From: JBBDYQ01 sp035553855
GTDB taxonomy: Bacteria > Actinomycetota > Thermoleophilia > Solirubrobacterales > Thermoleophilaceae
NCBI GenBank assembly: GCA_035553855.1
Contig: DATMJO010000163.1
Span: 5,629-69,628, forward strand
Reading direction: 5' to 3'
Length of the DNA: 64,000 nt
Position numbers and translations under genes: made by a program. Below, piece after piece: positions 8,638 to 17,252 of this stretch. How positions within the stretch are numbered: the stretch's first letter is position 1; every line of letters starts with the position of its first letter. The notes beneath the pieces were generated by a model. The model was given only the letters and a program-made list of their open reading frames with translations, was not told where the DNA came from and made no database searches.

Positions 8638-9568
8638 GTGCCTTTGGGTTGACACAGTGGGGCATCGGGTCTCCGCGAAGCCCGCTGAGCAGGTTGTCGA
8701 CGGCGCGCTCGGCCATCGCCGCGCGGGCTCCGTGGGAGGCGCTCGCCACATGCGGAGCGACCACCAGCCCGGGCGCCTCGAGCAGCGGGTGGGACGCCGG
8801 CAGCGGCTCGGGGTCGGTCACGTCGAGCGCGGCGCCCGCGATCCAGCCGCCGCGCAGCGCGCGCCCGAGGGCCGCCGGATCGACCACGGGACCTCGCGCC
8901 GTGTTCACGAGGATCGCGGTGGGGCGCATCGCGCGCAACTCCGCCTCACCGATGAGCCCGCGCGTCTCTGGGGTGAGCGGGACGTGGAGCGAGACGAAGT
9001 CCGAGCGACCGCACAGCTCCGCGAGCGGCACCCCGCCCTCGCGGCCGGTGTGGATCACCTTCATCCCGAAGCCCTCCGCCCGGCGCGCCACCGCGCTGCC
9101 GATGCGGCCCATGCCGACGATCCCGAGCGTCGCTCCGTGGACGTCGTGGCCGAGGAGCAGGCCGGGCTCCCAGGTCATCCAGGCGCCGCGGCGGACGTGC
9201 GCGTCGGCCTCCACGACCCGCCGCGCGGCGGCGAGCATCAGCGCGAAGGCGAAGTCGGCCGTCGTCTCGGTCAGGACGTCGGGGGTGTGGCCGACCGGGA
9301 TGCCGCGCGCGCTGGCCGCCGCGATGTCCACGTTGTCCCAGCCGACGGCGTAGTTGGAGATCGCCACGAGCCGGGGGCAGGCCTCGATCAGGTCGCGGTC
9401 GATGCGATCCGTGAGCATCGAGAGAAGCCCGTCGGCCTCCGCCGCCCGCGCCAGCAGCTGGCTGCGCTTCGGCATCAGGCGCCCGGGCCAGACGTCCACC
9501 TCGTGCTCGGCCGCCAGCCGCTCCAGCGCCGGGCCGGGGATCGAGCGCGTTACGAAACAGCGGGCCAC
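8612..9568 (-). CDS. D-isomer specific 2-hydroxyacid dehydrogenase (glyoxylate/hydroxypyruvate reductase type)
   Basis: A 318-residue NAD(P)-dependent 2-hydroxyacid dehydrogenase. The nucleotide-binding motif is GIVGMGRIGSAVARR (about 150). Catalytic residues are seen as Arg in VNTARGPVVD, Glu in DPEPLP and His in VAPHVASAS. The N-terminal catalytic domain carries SNYAVGWDNVD, close to glyoxylate/hydroxypyruvate reductases. It probably interconverts a 2-oxoacid and a D-2-hydroxyacid. It starts at GTG 9568, divergent from the ACT-domain gene. Confidence 0.88.
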   Translation of the reverse strand: MARCFVTRSIPGPALERLAAEHEVDVWPGRLMPKRSQLLARAAEADGLLSMLTDRIDRDLIEACPRLVAISNYAVGWDNVDIAAASARGIPVGHTPDVLTETTADFAFALMLAAARRVVEADAHVRRGAWMTWEPGLLLGHDVHGATLGIVGMGRIGSAVARRAEGFGMKVIHTGREGGVPLAELCGRSDFVSLHVPLTPETRGLIGEAELRAMRPTAILVNTARGPVVDPAALGRALRGGWIAGAALDVTDPEPLPASHPLLEAPGLVVAPHVASASHGARAAMAERAVDNLLSGLRGDPMPHCVNPKAHGQARDEG

Positions 9569-9578
9569 GGGGCGCGGA

Positions 9579-9587
9579 GACTATCCT
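9579..9587. promoter_or_regulatory. Overlapping divergent -10 elements
   Basis: On the plus strand TATCCT (9582-9587) stands 6 bases before GTG 9594. On the minus strand TAGTCT (9584-9579) stands 10 bases before GTG 9568. The hexamers share bases, so polymerase can serve only one gene at a time from this site. Confidence 0.4.
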
Positions 9588-9593
9588 CGGCCC

Positions 9594-10136
9594 GTGAGCC
9601 AGCTTGCCGTGATGGCGGTGGGGGTCGACCGCCCGGGCATCGTCGCGGCGGTCACCGAGGTGCTGCTCGATCACGGGCTCAACATCGAGGACTCGCAGAT
9701 GACGATCCTCCGTGGCCACTTCACCACGATGCTCGTCGTATCCGGCCCGCCCGCGGTGGACCCGGCCGCGCTCTCCGACGCTCTGCGGGAAGCGGGCAAG
9801 CGGGTCGGGCTCGAGTCGATCGACGTTCGCGAGCTGTCGGAGCTCGATCCCGCCCAGCCGGAGGCCACCCATGTGGTGACCGTCCACGGCGTCGACCACC
9901 CCGGGATCGTCCACGCAGTCGCCTCCGCGCTCGGCGATCGCGGCGTGAACATCACCGACCTGAACACCCGCCTTCTTCCCGGCGACGACGAGGGCGGCCC
10001 GCTGTACGTGATGATGCTCGAGGTCGCCGTTCCCGAGGCGATGGTCCCGGACGCGCTCGAGACCGCGCTCGAGATGGTGGGCGAGACCCAGGGCGTCGAG
10101 GTCACGATCCGGCCGCTGGAGCAGGACGCGCTCTAG
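9594..10136 (+). CDS. Tandem ACT-domain protein (GcvR-like)
   Basis: A 180-residue protein of two ACT domains. The first starts LAVMAVGVDRPGIVAAVTEV, and the second starts VVTVHGVDHPGIVHAVASA near residue 90. There is no enzyme or DNA-binding domain. The same layout occurs in GcvR, the glycine-cleavage regulator, and in stand-alone amino-acid sensors. Binding of glycine or another amino acid at the domain interface is plausible but not shown. It is divergent from a glyoxylate/hydroxypyruvate reductase-like gene, which fits a glycine or serine context. Confidence 0.8.
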   Translation: MSQLAVMAVGVDRPGIVAAVTEVLLDHGLNIEDSQMTILRGHFTTMLVVSGPPAVDPAALSDALREAGKRVGLESIDVRELSELDPAQPEATHVVTVHGVDHPGIVHAVASALGDRGVNITDLNTRLLPGDDEGGPLYVMMLEVAVPEAMVPDALETALEMVGETQGVEVTIRPLEQDAL

Positions 10137-10209
10137 GTGGTCCGCCGCGTCCTGCGCTTCCCGCACTCCCGTGCTGAAGCGGGTGGCGCGGGATGCGGGA
10201 CCGGATCGA

Positions 10210-11727
10210 TCACCTGGACGGGCTGCTGTTCCTCGACCGGGTCGACTCGCTCTCGGGCGAGGTCTTCCGCCGCAAGCGCGACCGCTGATCCTCGAGCACG
10301 GCCCGGGCGGCCAGGTATCCGGGCGCGCCGGTGACGGCGCCGCCGGGGTGAGCGCCGGAGCCCGCGAGGTAGAGCCCGTCGATCCCCCCGAAGCGGCGCG
10401 GGCCGTGGCGCTCCTCGAGCAGCTGGCCCGGAAGCATCTCGCCGTGGAAGATGTGGCCGCCCGTGATGCCGAAGCGCCGTTCGAGCTCTCGCGGTCCGAG
10501 CGCGAGCCGGTCCAGGATCCGATCGGGGAGCCCGGGGCACACCTCCGCGAAGCGCGCGATCGCCGCGTCGGCCGCGGCGTCGGCGTCTGCGTCCGCCGGG
10601 AAGCACTGGCAGAAGAGCGAGAGCACGTGGCGGCCGGGCGGCGCCAGCGTCGGGTCCGCCGCCGTCTGGCAGGCGGCCTCGATCCAGGGCCGTTCCGCGG
10701 GGCGGCCCGCGCGAGCATCGTGGGCGGCGCGGGACAGGTCGCCCATCGAGTAGCCGATGTCGATCGTGCCCTCCCATGGAGCGGGACCCGGCCACGCCGT
10801 GAAGTCGGGGAGCCCGTCGAGCAGCAGCATGACCTTCACCACGGGTCCGCGCTGACGCCAGCCGTTCCCGTTCCGCAGCCCGGCGAGTGACGCGGTGCGC
10901 ACGGGGTCGGCATTGGAGAGCACCGCGCGCGCCCGGACCTCTGCCCCGCCCGCGACGACCACGCCGCACGCGGTTCCTTCCTCGACGAGCACCGACTCGA
11001 CCGGGGAGTCGAGGCGCACGACGGCCCCGTTCGCCTCGGCGGCGGCCCTCAGGGATGCCGTGACCGACCCCATCCCTCCGCGTGCGTACCCCCAGGCGCC
11101 GGCCGGCCCTGCGGCCTCACCGAGGTCGTGGTAGAAGCCGACGAACGCGGTCCCGGGGTCCTCCGGCGCGGCCAGCGTCCCGATCAGGCCCTGCATCGCG
11201 AGCGGGACCCGCACCTGCTCGCTCGGGATCGCCGCGAGCTCGTCCGCGATCGCCCCCTCGAGGATCCCGGGCCCTACGGCATCGAGCCAGCGAGAGCGGT
11301 CGGCGGGCTCGAGCATGAGCGGCCGCGCGCGCTCCGCGGCGCGCGCCCAGCGCGTGGCGAAGGCCGCGTAGCCGTCCGCATCCTCACGGGACCAGTCGGC
11401 GGCGATCTGCTCGACCGTGCGCCTCCGGTCGGACCAGGTGACGACCTTGCGACCGTCCGGGAACGGGGCGAAGAGGTAGGGCTCGTGCACCTCGACCCTG
11501 AGGCCGTGGTCGGCCAGCCGCAGGTCGCGCATGATCTTTGCCCGCAAAAGCGACAGCGTGTACGCGCCGGGGGAGGCGCGGACCCCCGGCCACAGCTCCT
11601 CGGTCACGCAGGCGCCGCCCGCGATCTCCCTGCGCTCGTGGACCTCGACGGCGAGGCCGGCGCACGCGAGATAGGCAGCGGCGACGAGGCCGTTGTGCCC
11701 CGCTCCGATGACGACCGCGTCGAGGAT
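10210..11727 (-). CDS. FAD-dependent oxidoreductase, phytoene desaturase/CrtI-like
   Basis: The product resembles phytoene desaturase-type and PYROXD2-like flavoproteins. Homology-bearing sequence reaches upstream to the dinucleotide-binding motif VVIGAGHNGLVAAAYLA, encoded at about 11718-11670. No ATG, GTG, TTG or CTG occurs in frame between the preceding in-frame stop (11778-11776) and GTG 11607, which lies after that motif. A start at ATC 11727 would give a normal 505-residue protein. Other landmarks are GGMGSVTASLRAAAEANGA and the C-terminal LYLAGSGAHPGGAVTGAPG. It is last in a tight minus-strand run after the epimerase. The substrate is unknown. Confidence 0.78.
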   Translation of the reverse strand: MLDAVVIGAGHNGLVAAAYLACAGLAVEVHERREIAGGACVTEELWPGVRASPGAYTLSLLRAKIMRDLRLADHGLRVEVHEPYLFAPFPDGRKVVTWSDRRRTVEQIAADWSREDADGYAAFATRWARAAERARPLMLEPADRSRWLDAVGPGILEGAIADELAAIPSEQVRVPLAMQGLIGTLAAPEDPGTAFVGFYHDLGEAAGPAGAWGYARGGMGSVTASLRAAAEANGAVVRLDSPVESVLVEEGTACGVVVAGGAEVRARAVLSNADPVRTASLAGLRNGNGWRQRGPVVKVMLLLDGLPDFTAWPGPAPWEGTIDIGYSMGDLSRAAHDARAGRPAERPWIEAACQTAADPTLAPPGRHVLSLFCQCFPADADADAAADAAIARFAEVCPGLPDRILDRLALGPRELERRFGITGGHIFHGEMLPGQLLEERHGPRRFGGIDGLYLAGSGAHPGGAVTGAPGYLAARAVLEDQRSRLRRKTSPESESTRSRNSSPSR

Positions 11728-11775
11728 GCCCGGATGATCCCGTATCGGCCGGTGACCTGGACGGTCCCGCGGCCG

Positions 11776-12825
11776 TCAGTCGCGGGCGCCGACTCCGCCG
11801 AGGATCTCGCTCACGCGCCCGGGGCCCTCGCCACCCGGCCTGAGTGGCGGCGTGTCGAGCCCAGCCCCCTCGCGGATCCCCTCCAGCAGCTCGAGCAGGG
11901 CGCTGCCCGCGTCGCGCGCCGGGCTCCAGCCGAGCTCGGCGCGAGCGCGCCCCGTATCCATCAGCGGGACCCCGAGCGCAAGATCGAGCCAGCCCTCCGG
12001 CGTCGGTGTCATGCGTAGGCGCCAGGCGGCGGCCGCGGCGCCACGCAACGCGGCCGCCGGAGTCCGGACCGGGCGCGCGCCGAGCAGGCGCCCGAGGACC
12101 TCGGGGTCGAGCACGGGATCCGCGGCGACGTTGAAGGCGCCGCGGACATCGCGGACCAGGGCGAGGCGGTATGCCTCTCCCACGTCGAGCGAATGCACGG
12201 CCTGGAAGCGGAGGCGCTCCACGTCGGGCACGAGCGGGATGAGACCCGGCCGGACGAGCTGTGACGGGAGGAACGGCCCGGCGAAGAGGCGGCGGATCTC
12301 GCTCGCGGCCTCGCGCTTGAAGATCAATCCGGGCCGCAGTCGCACGCATCGCACGCGGGGGTGCTCGCGCTCGAAGCGGTCGAGGATCCGTTCCACCTCG
12401 GCCTTGTCGCGGCTGTAGAACGAGGTCTCGATGCCCTCCGTGGGCCAGCTCTCGTCCACGAAGCGGTCCTTCGGCCCCGGCGAGTAGGCGCCGACCGACG
12501 AGGCATGGACGAGAACGGGCACCGAGGCGGCGGCCACGGCCTCGAAGACGCGGCGGCTGCCGTCGACATTGGTCCGGCGTGTGACCTCGCGGTCACGCGA
12601 GGGCTGGATCAGCCAGGCCAGGTGCACGACCGCGTCCGCGTCCCTGAAGTGCGGCGCGAGATCGTCGCCGGCGACATCGGCGAGCGCCCAGCCGACCTTC
12701 GGCAGCCTGATCTGCGGAAGCCGGCGGCAGACCCCGACGACCTGCTCCACCGCGGGCTCCAGGGCGAGCGCCGCGAGGACGCTCGTCCCCACGTTTCCCG
12801 AGGCCCCTGTGACGACCACCTTCAC
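11776..12825 (-). CDS. NAD-dependent epimerase/dehydratase (extended SDR)
   Basis: A 349-residue extended SDR. The NAD motif is VTGASGNVGTSVLAAL at the N-terminus, catalytic serine lies in VHASSVGAYSPG, and Tyr/Lys in FYSRDKAEVE. The C-terminal domain recalls the SDR_a1-type epimerases of actinobacteria whose substrates are not known. GTG 12825 overlaps the LLM gene stop as GTGA. A 48-base gap separates it from the FAD enzyme, which is in the same reading frame beyond this gene's TGA. Confidence 0.85.
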   Translation of the reverse strand: MKVVVTGASGNVGTSVLAALALEPAVEQVVGVCRRLPQIRLPKVGWALADVAGDDLAPHFRDADAVVHLAWLIQPSRDREVTRRTNVDGSRRVFEAVAAASVPVLVHASSVGAYSPGPKDRFVDESWPTEGIETSFYSRDKAEVERILDRFEREHPRVRCVRLRPGLIFKREAASEIRRLFAGPFLPSQLVRPGLIPLVPDVERLRFQAVHSLDVGEAYRLALVRDVRGAFNVAADPVLDPEVLGRLLGARPVRTPAAALRGAAAAAWRLRMTPTPEGWLDLALGVPLMDTGRARAELGWSPARDAGSALLELLEGIREGAGLDTPPLRPGGEGPGRVSEILGGVGARD

Positions 12826-13805
12826 AGGGTGCCGGCGGCCTCGAGGCTGGGGACGCGAGGCAGGATCTCGCGCTCGTAGAAGCGCAGGAAGCCCTCCTGG
12901 TCGGGTCCGATCTGGTGGACGTAGACGTGGTCGAAGCCCGCGTCGGCGAAGCGCCGGATCATCTCGAGGTGGACGCCCGGGTCGGGGCCGCACGCCACGA
13001 CCTCCGCGAGCTGGTCCTCGGTGACGTCCTGGGTCGCCTGTTCGTAGTGCGCCGGCTGCGGCAGCACCTGACCGAGTTCGCCCGAGAGCGCGGCGTTCGG
13101 CCACCATTCGCGAGCCACGCGCCTGCCCTCGGCCTCGCTCTCGGCCCAGCACGCCATCACCTGGCCGTAGCGCGGCTTGCCCTCCCCGCCACAGGACGCG
13201 AACAGCTCCGGGAGCTCCGGGCTCGGGGAGACCCCGACGAAGGCGTCGCCGATCCGGCCCGCCAGCTTGGCCGCCTCCGGGCCGGACGCCGCCACGGCGA
13301 TCGGAGGAGGCTCATCGGGAAGCGTGTAGATGCGCGCGTTCTCGATCGTGTAGTGGCGGCCGCGATGCGTGACGACGCGCCCGCTCCAGAGCTCGCGAAT
13401 CACCTCGACGGCCTCCTCGAGCATCTCCCGGCGGATCTCCGCGGGCGGCCAGGGATCGCCGAGGATGTGCTCGTTGAGGGCCTCCCCCGTTCCGACCCCC
13501 AGGAAGAAGCGCCCGGGCATCATCGCGGCCGAAGTCGCGGCCGCCTGAGCGATGATGGCGGGGTGGACCCGGACCGTGGGACAGGTGACCCCTGTGCCCA
13601 GCCGGAGGCGCTCGGTCGCCTGAGCTATCCCGCCGATCACCGACCACACGAACGGGCTCTGGCCCTGGCGGTCGGTCCAGGGATGGAAGTGGTCGGAGAT
13701 GAGGGCGTAGCCGAAGCCCGCCTCCTCGGCGAGCGCGGCGTTCCGGACCAGGTCGAGCGGGCGGTGCTCCTCGCTCGAGAGCGCGTAGCCGAGCTCGACG
13801 CTCAC
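12822..13805 (-). CDS. LLM class F420-dependent oxidoreductase
   Basis: A 327-residue luciferase-like TIM-barrel protein. The N-terminal GYALSSEEHRPLD and ISDHFHPWTDRQGQSPFVW segments, then LGTGVTCPTVRVHPA and FFLGVGTGEALNEH, match F420-dependent enzymes of the Fgd/G6PDH-like subgroup (TIGR03557-type). These transfer hydride between cofactor F420 and an organic substrate; the physiological substrate here is unknown. GTG 13805 overlaps the Ku stop as GTGA and the stop overlaps the epimerase start as GTGA, so three genes are translationally chained. Confidence 0.88.
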   Translation of the reverse strand: MSVELGYALSSEEHRPLDLVRNAALAEEAGFGYALISDHFHPWTDRQGQSPFVWSVIGGIAQATERLRLGTGVTCPTVRVHPAIIAQAAATSAAMMPGRFFLGVGTGEALNEHILGDPWPPAEIRREMLEEAVEVIRELWSGRVVTHRGRHYTIENARIYTLPDEPPPIAVAASGPEAAKLAGRIGDAFVGVSPSPELPELFASCGGEGKPRYGQVMACWAESEAEGRRVAREWWPNAALSGELGQVLPQPAHYEQATQDVTEDQLAEVVACGPDPGVHLEMIRRFADAGFDHVYVHQIGPDQEGFLRFYEREILPRVPSLEAAGTL

Positions 13806-14692
13806 GCCAGCGCCTCGACGAGCTCGTCCTTGGTCATGTCGGCGCGCCCGGGGATGTCCGCCTTCTTTGCCCGCTCGTACAGCTCGGCCTTCGTGAAGGC
13901 CTCCAGCGCCTCCGAGCCGCCGGCGCCGTTGCCGCCGCCGTCGAGCGAGGCCTTGAGGGCCGCCATCAGATCGGGTGCCTGCTTCGGCTTCTCGGGCCTG
14001 GGGGCGCTCTTGACCTCGCCCGTCTCGCGCTTCTCGCGGATCACCTCGCAGAGCGTGTCCCGGTAGGTGTCGTGGTATTTCTCGGGCTCGAAGCTTCCCG
14101 CCAGGCGCTCGATCAGGTCCTTGGCGAGGTCGAGCTCGGCCTTCTCGATCCGCGGGGCGTCGGGGGCGACGTCCCCCGCGTCGCGAATCTCGTCGTGGAA
14201 GTACATCTTCTCGAGCGCCAGCGCGCCGTCGCGGACGCGGAGGCAGCCCAGGTGCTGGCGATCGCGCATGACGTACTTCGCGATCGCGGCGCGGCCCGAC
14301 TCCTCCATCGCTCGCACGAGCAGCGCGTACACCTTCTCGCCCCCCTCGGCCGGGCCGAGGTGGTAGGTGCGCTCGAAGTAGACCGGGTCGATCTCCGAGA
14401 CGTCCACGAAGTCCTTGATGTCGATGGTGCGGTAGCCGTCCTCCTGCGCCCGCTCGAAGTCCTCGTCGGCCATGACCACGTACTCGCCGTTCCAGTCGAA
14501 GGCGCGCGCCACCTCGGAGTCGTCGACGGACTTGCCCTCCTCCTTGCAGTACTTCGCGTAGCCGATCGGCGAGCCGTCCTTGACGTGGACGTAGTTGAAG
14601 TGGAGCTTGTGCTCGGAGATCGCGCTGTACATGCGCACCGGCACGTTGACGAGGCCGAAGGAGATGGCGCCTGACCAGATCGCTCGGGGCAT
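13802..14692 (-). CDS. ku: Bacterial Ku protein, non-homologous end joining
   Basis: A 296-residue bacterial Ku. The N-terminus PRAIWSGAISFGLVNVPVR is diagnostic, followed by the beta-barrel core and EKYHDTYRDTLCEVI near residue 215. After a flexible linker a SAP/Rho-N-like tail (ELYERAKKADIPGRADMTKD) ends the protein. Ku homodimers ring broken DNA ends and recruit LigD; no ligD is seen here. ATG 14692 is preferred over an upstream GTG because it begins the conserved sequence. Placing Ku at the head of an oxidoreductase run is unusual. Confidence 0.95.
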   Translation of the reverse strand: MPRAIWSGAISFGLVNVPVRMYSAISEHKLHFNYVHVKDGSPIGYAKYCKEEGKSVDDSEVARAFDWNGEYVVMADEDFERAQEDGYRTIDIKDFVDVSEIDPVYFERTYHLGPAEGGEKVYALLVRAMEESGRAAIAKYVMRDRQHLGCLRVRDGALALEKMYFHDEIRDAGDVAPDAPRIEKAELDLAKDLIERLAGSFEPEKYHDTYRDTLCEVIREKRETGEVKSAPRPEKPKQAPDLMAALKASLDGGGNGAGGSEALEAFTKAELYERAKKADIPGRADMTKDELVEALA

Positions 14693-14702
14693 GACCCCTC
14701 GC

Positions 14703-14727
14703 ATACCCGCCCACGGCGGGGTCACAC
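14703..14727 (-). promoter_or_regulatory. Candidate SigB/SigF-like promoter before ku
   Basis: Reading the minus strand, GTGT (14727-14724), 15 bases, then GGGTAT (14708-14703) precede ATG 14692 by 10 bases. GGGTAT is the classic -10 of SigB/SigF-type promoters, but the -35 (GTGT instead of GTTT) is imperfect. Confidence 0.3.
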
Positions 14728-14731
14728 ACGC

Positions 14732-16375
14732 TCAGCGCGCGGAGGCCACCTCGACCGTGACGCGCTCGCCCAGATCGCCGTCCGACAGGCGCGCGCGCAG
14801 GACCTTCTTGTCGAACTTGCCGACGCTCGTCTTCGGCACCTCGTCGATGAAGGCGTACTCGTCCGGCACCCACCACTTCGCGACGCGGTCCCGTAGGTGC
14901 GCGCAGAGGTCATCCGCGCTGCACGCGCAGCCCTCCCGCAGCACCACGCACGCCAGCGGGCGCTCGGTCCAGCGCTCGTCCGGCTTCGCGATCACGGCGG
15001 CCTCGACGACGTCGGGGTGCGCCATCAGCTCGTTCTCGAGGTCGACGGACGAGATCCACTCGCCGCCCGACTTGATCACGTCCTTCGCGCGGTCGGTGAT
15101 GCGCACGAACCCGCGGTCGTCGATCGCCGCGATGTCGCCCGTCCGCAGCCAGCCCGAGTCGAACTTGTCGGCGTCCGAGGGATCCTCGTAGTAGGACGAC
15201 GCCACCCACGGGCCGCGAACCTGGAGCTCGCCGGTCGACTCGCCGTCCCACGCGACCTCGGCGCCGTCGTCGTCCACGAGCCGGGCCTCGACGAGCGGAA
15301 CCAGCCGGCCCGCGCGCGAGCGGTAGTCCCAGTGCTCCTCCCCTTCGGCGTCCGCGGGCGGCGCCGCCACCGAGCCCAGCGGGCTCATCTCGGTCATGCC
15401 CCAGGCCTGGACGATCTTGACGCCGTGGCGCTCCTCGAATGCCTGCATGAGCGACAGCGGCACTGCGGCGCCGCCGCAGATCACCACGCGCAGGCTCGAG
15501 AGGTCGGGCTTCGCCTCGTCGGCGTAGCGCAGCATGTCCATCCAGATCGTCGGCACGCCGGCGGCGACGGTGACCCGCTCCGACTCGATCAGCTTCGCGA
15601 GCGGCTCACCCTGGAGGAAGCGGCCCGGCATCACGAGGCTCGCCCCGGTGAAGCCGCAGGCGTACGGCAGCCCCCAGGCGTTGGCGTGGAACATCGGGAC
15701 CACCGGCAGCACGCGGTCGTCCGCCCCGATCCCGAGCGTGTCGGCGAGGCACGATGCGAGCGAGTGGAGGACGTTCGAGCGGTGCGAGTAGAGGACGCCC
15801 TTCGGGTTGCCCGTGGTGCCGCTCGTGTAGCAGAGGCCAGCCGCGGTACGGTCATCGAGGTCCGGGTAGGCGAAGCCCGCGGGCGCCCCGGCGAGCAGAT
15901 CCTCGTAGCGCAGCACCTCGCCCGGCAGGGCCGACGCGTCGGCGTCGCCGATCACGACCCAGTGCTCGACCGTCTCGAAGCTGCCCGCCACCTTGGCGAT
16001 GAGCGGCACGAGCGAACCGTCGACCACGACGACCTTGTCCTCGGCGTGGTTCGCCACATAGGTGAGCTGCTCGGGAAAGAGCCGGATGTTCAGCGTGTGG
16101 AGCACGGCGCCCATGCAGGGCACGCCCAGGTACAGCTCGAGGTGCTGCTGGTTGTTCCACGAGAACGTGGCGACGCGGTCGCCGGGCCCGACGCCGAGGC
16201 CGGCGAGCGCCGCGCAGAGGCGGTCGATCCGCGACCCGACCTCCGCATAGGACGCGGAGCTCACGCCGTCGCCCTCGAGCGTGACCGCGCGGCCCGCCGC
16301 CCCCACCGTCCGCATCCGCCGCAGAACCGTCTGGGTGGTCAGCGGGAAGTCGTGCTGCATCAGCCCCTCGAGCAT
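14732..16375 (-). CDS. Fatty-acid/acyl-CoA ligase (AMP-forming)
   Basis: A 547-residue adenylate-forming enzyme. The P-loop-like motif YTSGTTGNPKGVLYSH is near residue 180, the A5-type segment QAWGMTEMSPLG near 325, the hinge TGDIAAIDDRGFVRITDR near 425, and the catalytic lysine in TSVGKFDKKVLR near the C-terminus. The family is long-chain or medium-chain acyl-CoA synthetase, activating fatty acids for beta-oxidation or lipid synthesis. A GGAGAG sequence just upstream supports ATG 16375. Confidence 0.9.
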   Translation of the reverse strand: MLEGLMQHDFPLTTQTVLRRMRTVGAAGRAVTLEGDGVSSASYAEVGSRIDRLCAALAGLGVGPGDRVATFSWNNQQHLELYLGVPCMGAVLHTLNIRLFPEQLTYVANHAEDKVVVVDGSLVPLIAKVAGSFETVEHWVVIGDADASALPGEVLRYEDLLAGAPAGFAYPDLDDRTAAGLCYTSGTTGNPKGVLYSHRSNVLHSLASCLADTLGIGADDRVLPVVPMFHANAWGLPYACGFTGASLVMPGRFLQGEPLAKLIESERVTVAAGVPTIWMDMLRYADEAKPDLSSLRVVICGGAAVPLSLMQAFEERHGVKIVQAWGMTEMSPLGSVAAPPADAEGEEHWDYRSRAGRLVPLVEARLVDDDGAEVAWDGESTGELQVRGPWVASSYYEDPSDADKFDSGWLRTGDIAAIDDRGFVRITDRAKDVIKSGGEWISSVDLENELMAHPDVVEAAVIAKPDERWTERPLACVVLREGCACSADDLCAHLRDRVAKWWVPDEYAFIDEVPKTSVGKFDKKVLRARLSDGDLGERVTVEVASAR

Positions 16376-16442
16376 CTTCTCTCCTCGTCGTCGCCTGGCG
16401 CGGGAGCATGACGACGCCGCTGCGAGGCGGCAACCCCGCGCG

Positions 16443-17162
16443 TCAGTCCGGGGCGCCGGCGATGCGCTGGTCGGGCCCGAACATGGGGACCAGCGTGCAG
16501 GTCTCGAACAGGCGCGAGGCGGAGCGCCCGCCGATGTGGTCGCCGAGCTTCTGCGGGTCCTCGACGTCGGCCGTGACGATGAGCGCCCTGCGCGACTGGT
16601 AGCGGCCGTTGATGACCGAGTAGAGCTGCTCGAGCACCCAGTCGCTCTGACGTGCGACCGCCGCGTCGTCGAGCACCAGCAGCTCGACCGCCTCGAGCTG
16701 GTCCATCAGCGCGTGGACGGTCACGTTCGGGTCCGAGTAGGTCGCGTGGATCCGGCGCATGAGCTGGGGCGCGTCATAGACCGCAACGCTGCGCCCGGCG
16801 CGCATGGCCTCCTGGGCCACGAGCATCGCGAGCGTGGTCTTGCCGGTCCCGGTGGAGCCGAAGAAGAGGAGCCCGCGTCCCTCCGCGAGCCGCTCGTCGA
16901 CCGCGCGGCAGTAGCGGCGCACCTCGCTGACGATCTCGCGGTCCATGTCCTTGACCGGGTGGCGGTCGAAGCCGACGTGGCGGAAGCGCTCCGGGATCGT
17001 GCTGGACAGGCTGCGGCTGCGGGCGGCCGCGACCCGCTGGGGCCGGCAGCGGCACGGCACCGCCTCGTCCGCGTCGTCGATCAGGAAACCGGTCCCGTCG
17101 CACTCGCCCAGCGGGCACACACCCGGGACCGGACCGCGCAGGTGCGGGTTCTGTGCGAGCAC
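16443..17162 (-). CDS. DnaC/DnaI-like AAA+ ATPase
   Basis: A 239-residue AAA+ ATPase of the DnaC/IstB group. Walker A is FFGSTGTGKTT (about 100), and Walker B is LLVLDDAA. An N-terminal cluster, CPLGECDGTGF followed by CRCRPQR, is the zinc-binding head seen in helicase loaders such as DnaI. No transposase flanks it, so a primosomal or helicase-loading role is more likely than an IS21 helper, but its partner helicase is not in the window. GTG 17162 is the only canonical start near the N-terminus and has no clear ribosome site. Confidence 0.75.
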   Translation of the reverse strand: MLAQNPHLRGPVPGVCPLGECDGTGFLIDDADEAVPCRCRPQRVAAARSRSLSSTIPERFRHVGFDRHPVKDMDREIVSEVRRYCRAVDERLAEGRGLLFFGSTGTGKTTLAMLVAQEAMRAGRSVAVYDAPQLMRRIHATYSDPNVTVHALMDQLEAVELLVLDDAAVARQSDWVLEQLYSVINGRYQSRRALIVTADVEDPQKLGDHIGGRSASRLFETCTLVPMFGPDQRIAGAPD

Positions 17163-17252
17163 CCGGCCAGTGAAGCACGCGCGCCCGACGCCGTCGCGGG
17201 CCCATGGTCGTATTTGCGGGTTTCTCCTTCGGCGCCCGCCTTGCGGCCTCGC

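Noticed and set aside
13802..14692. A complete NHEJ locus with ligD beside ku.
   Set aside because: The adjacent genes are an LLM oxidoreductase and an acyl-CoA ligase. No ligase, primase or nuclease domain occurs in the window.
16443..17162. IstB-like ATPase as part of an IS21 element.
   Set aside because: No IstA transposase, terminal repeats or target duplications nearby. The N-terminal zinc-type Cys cluster fits a helicase loader.
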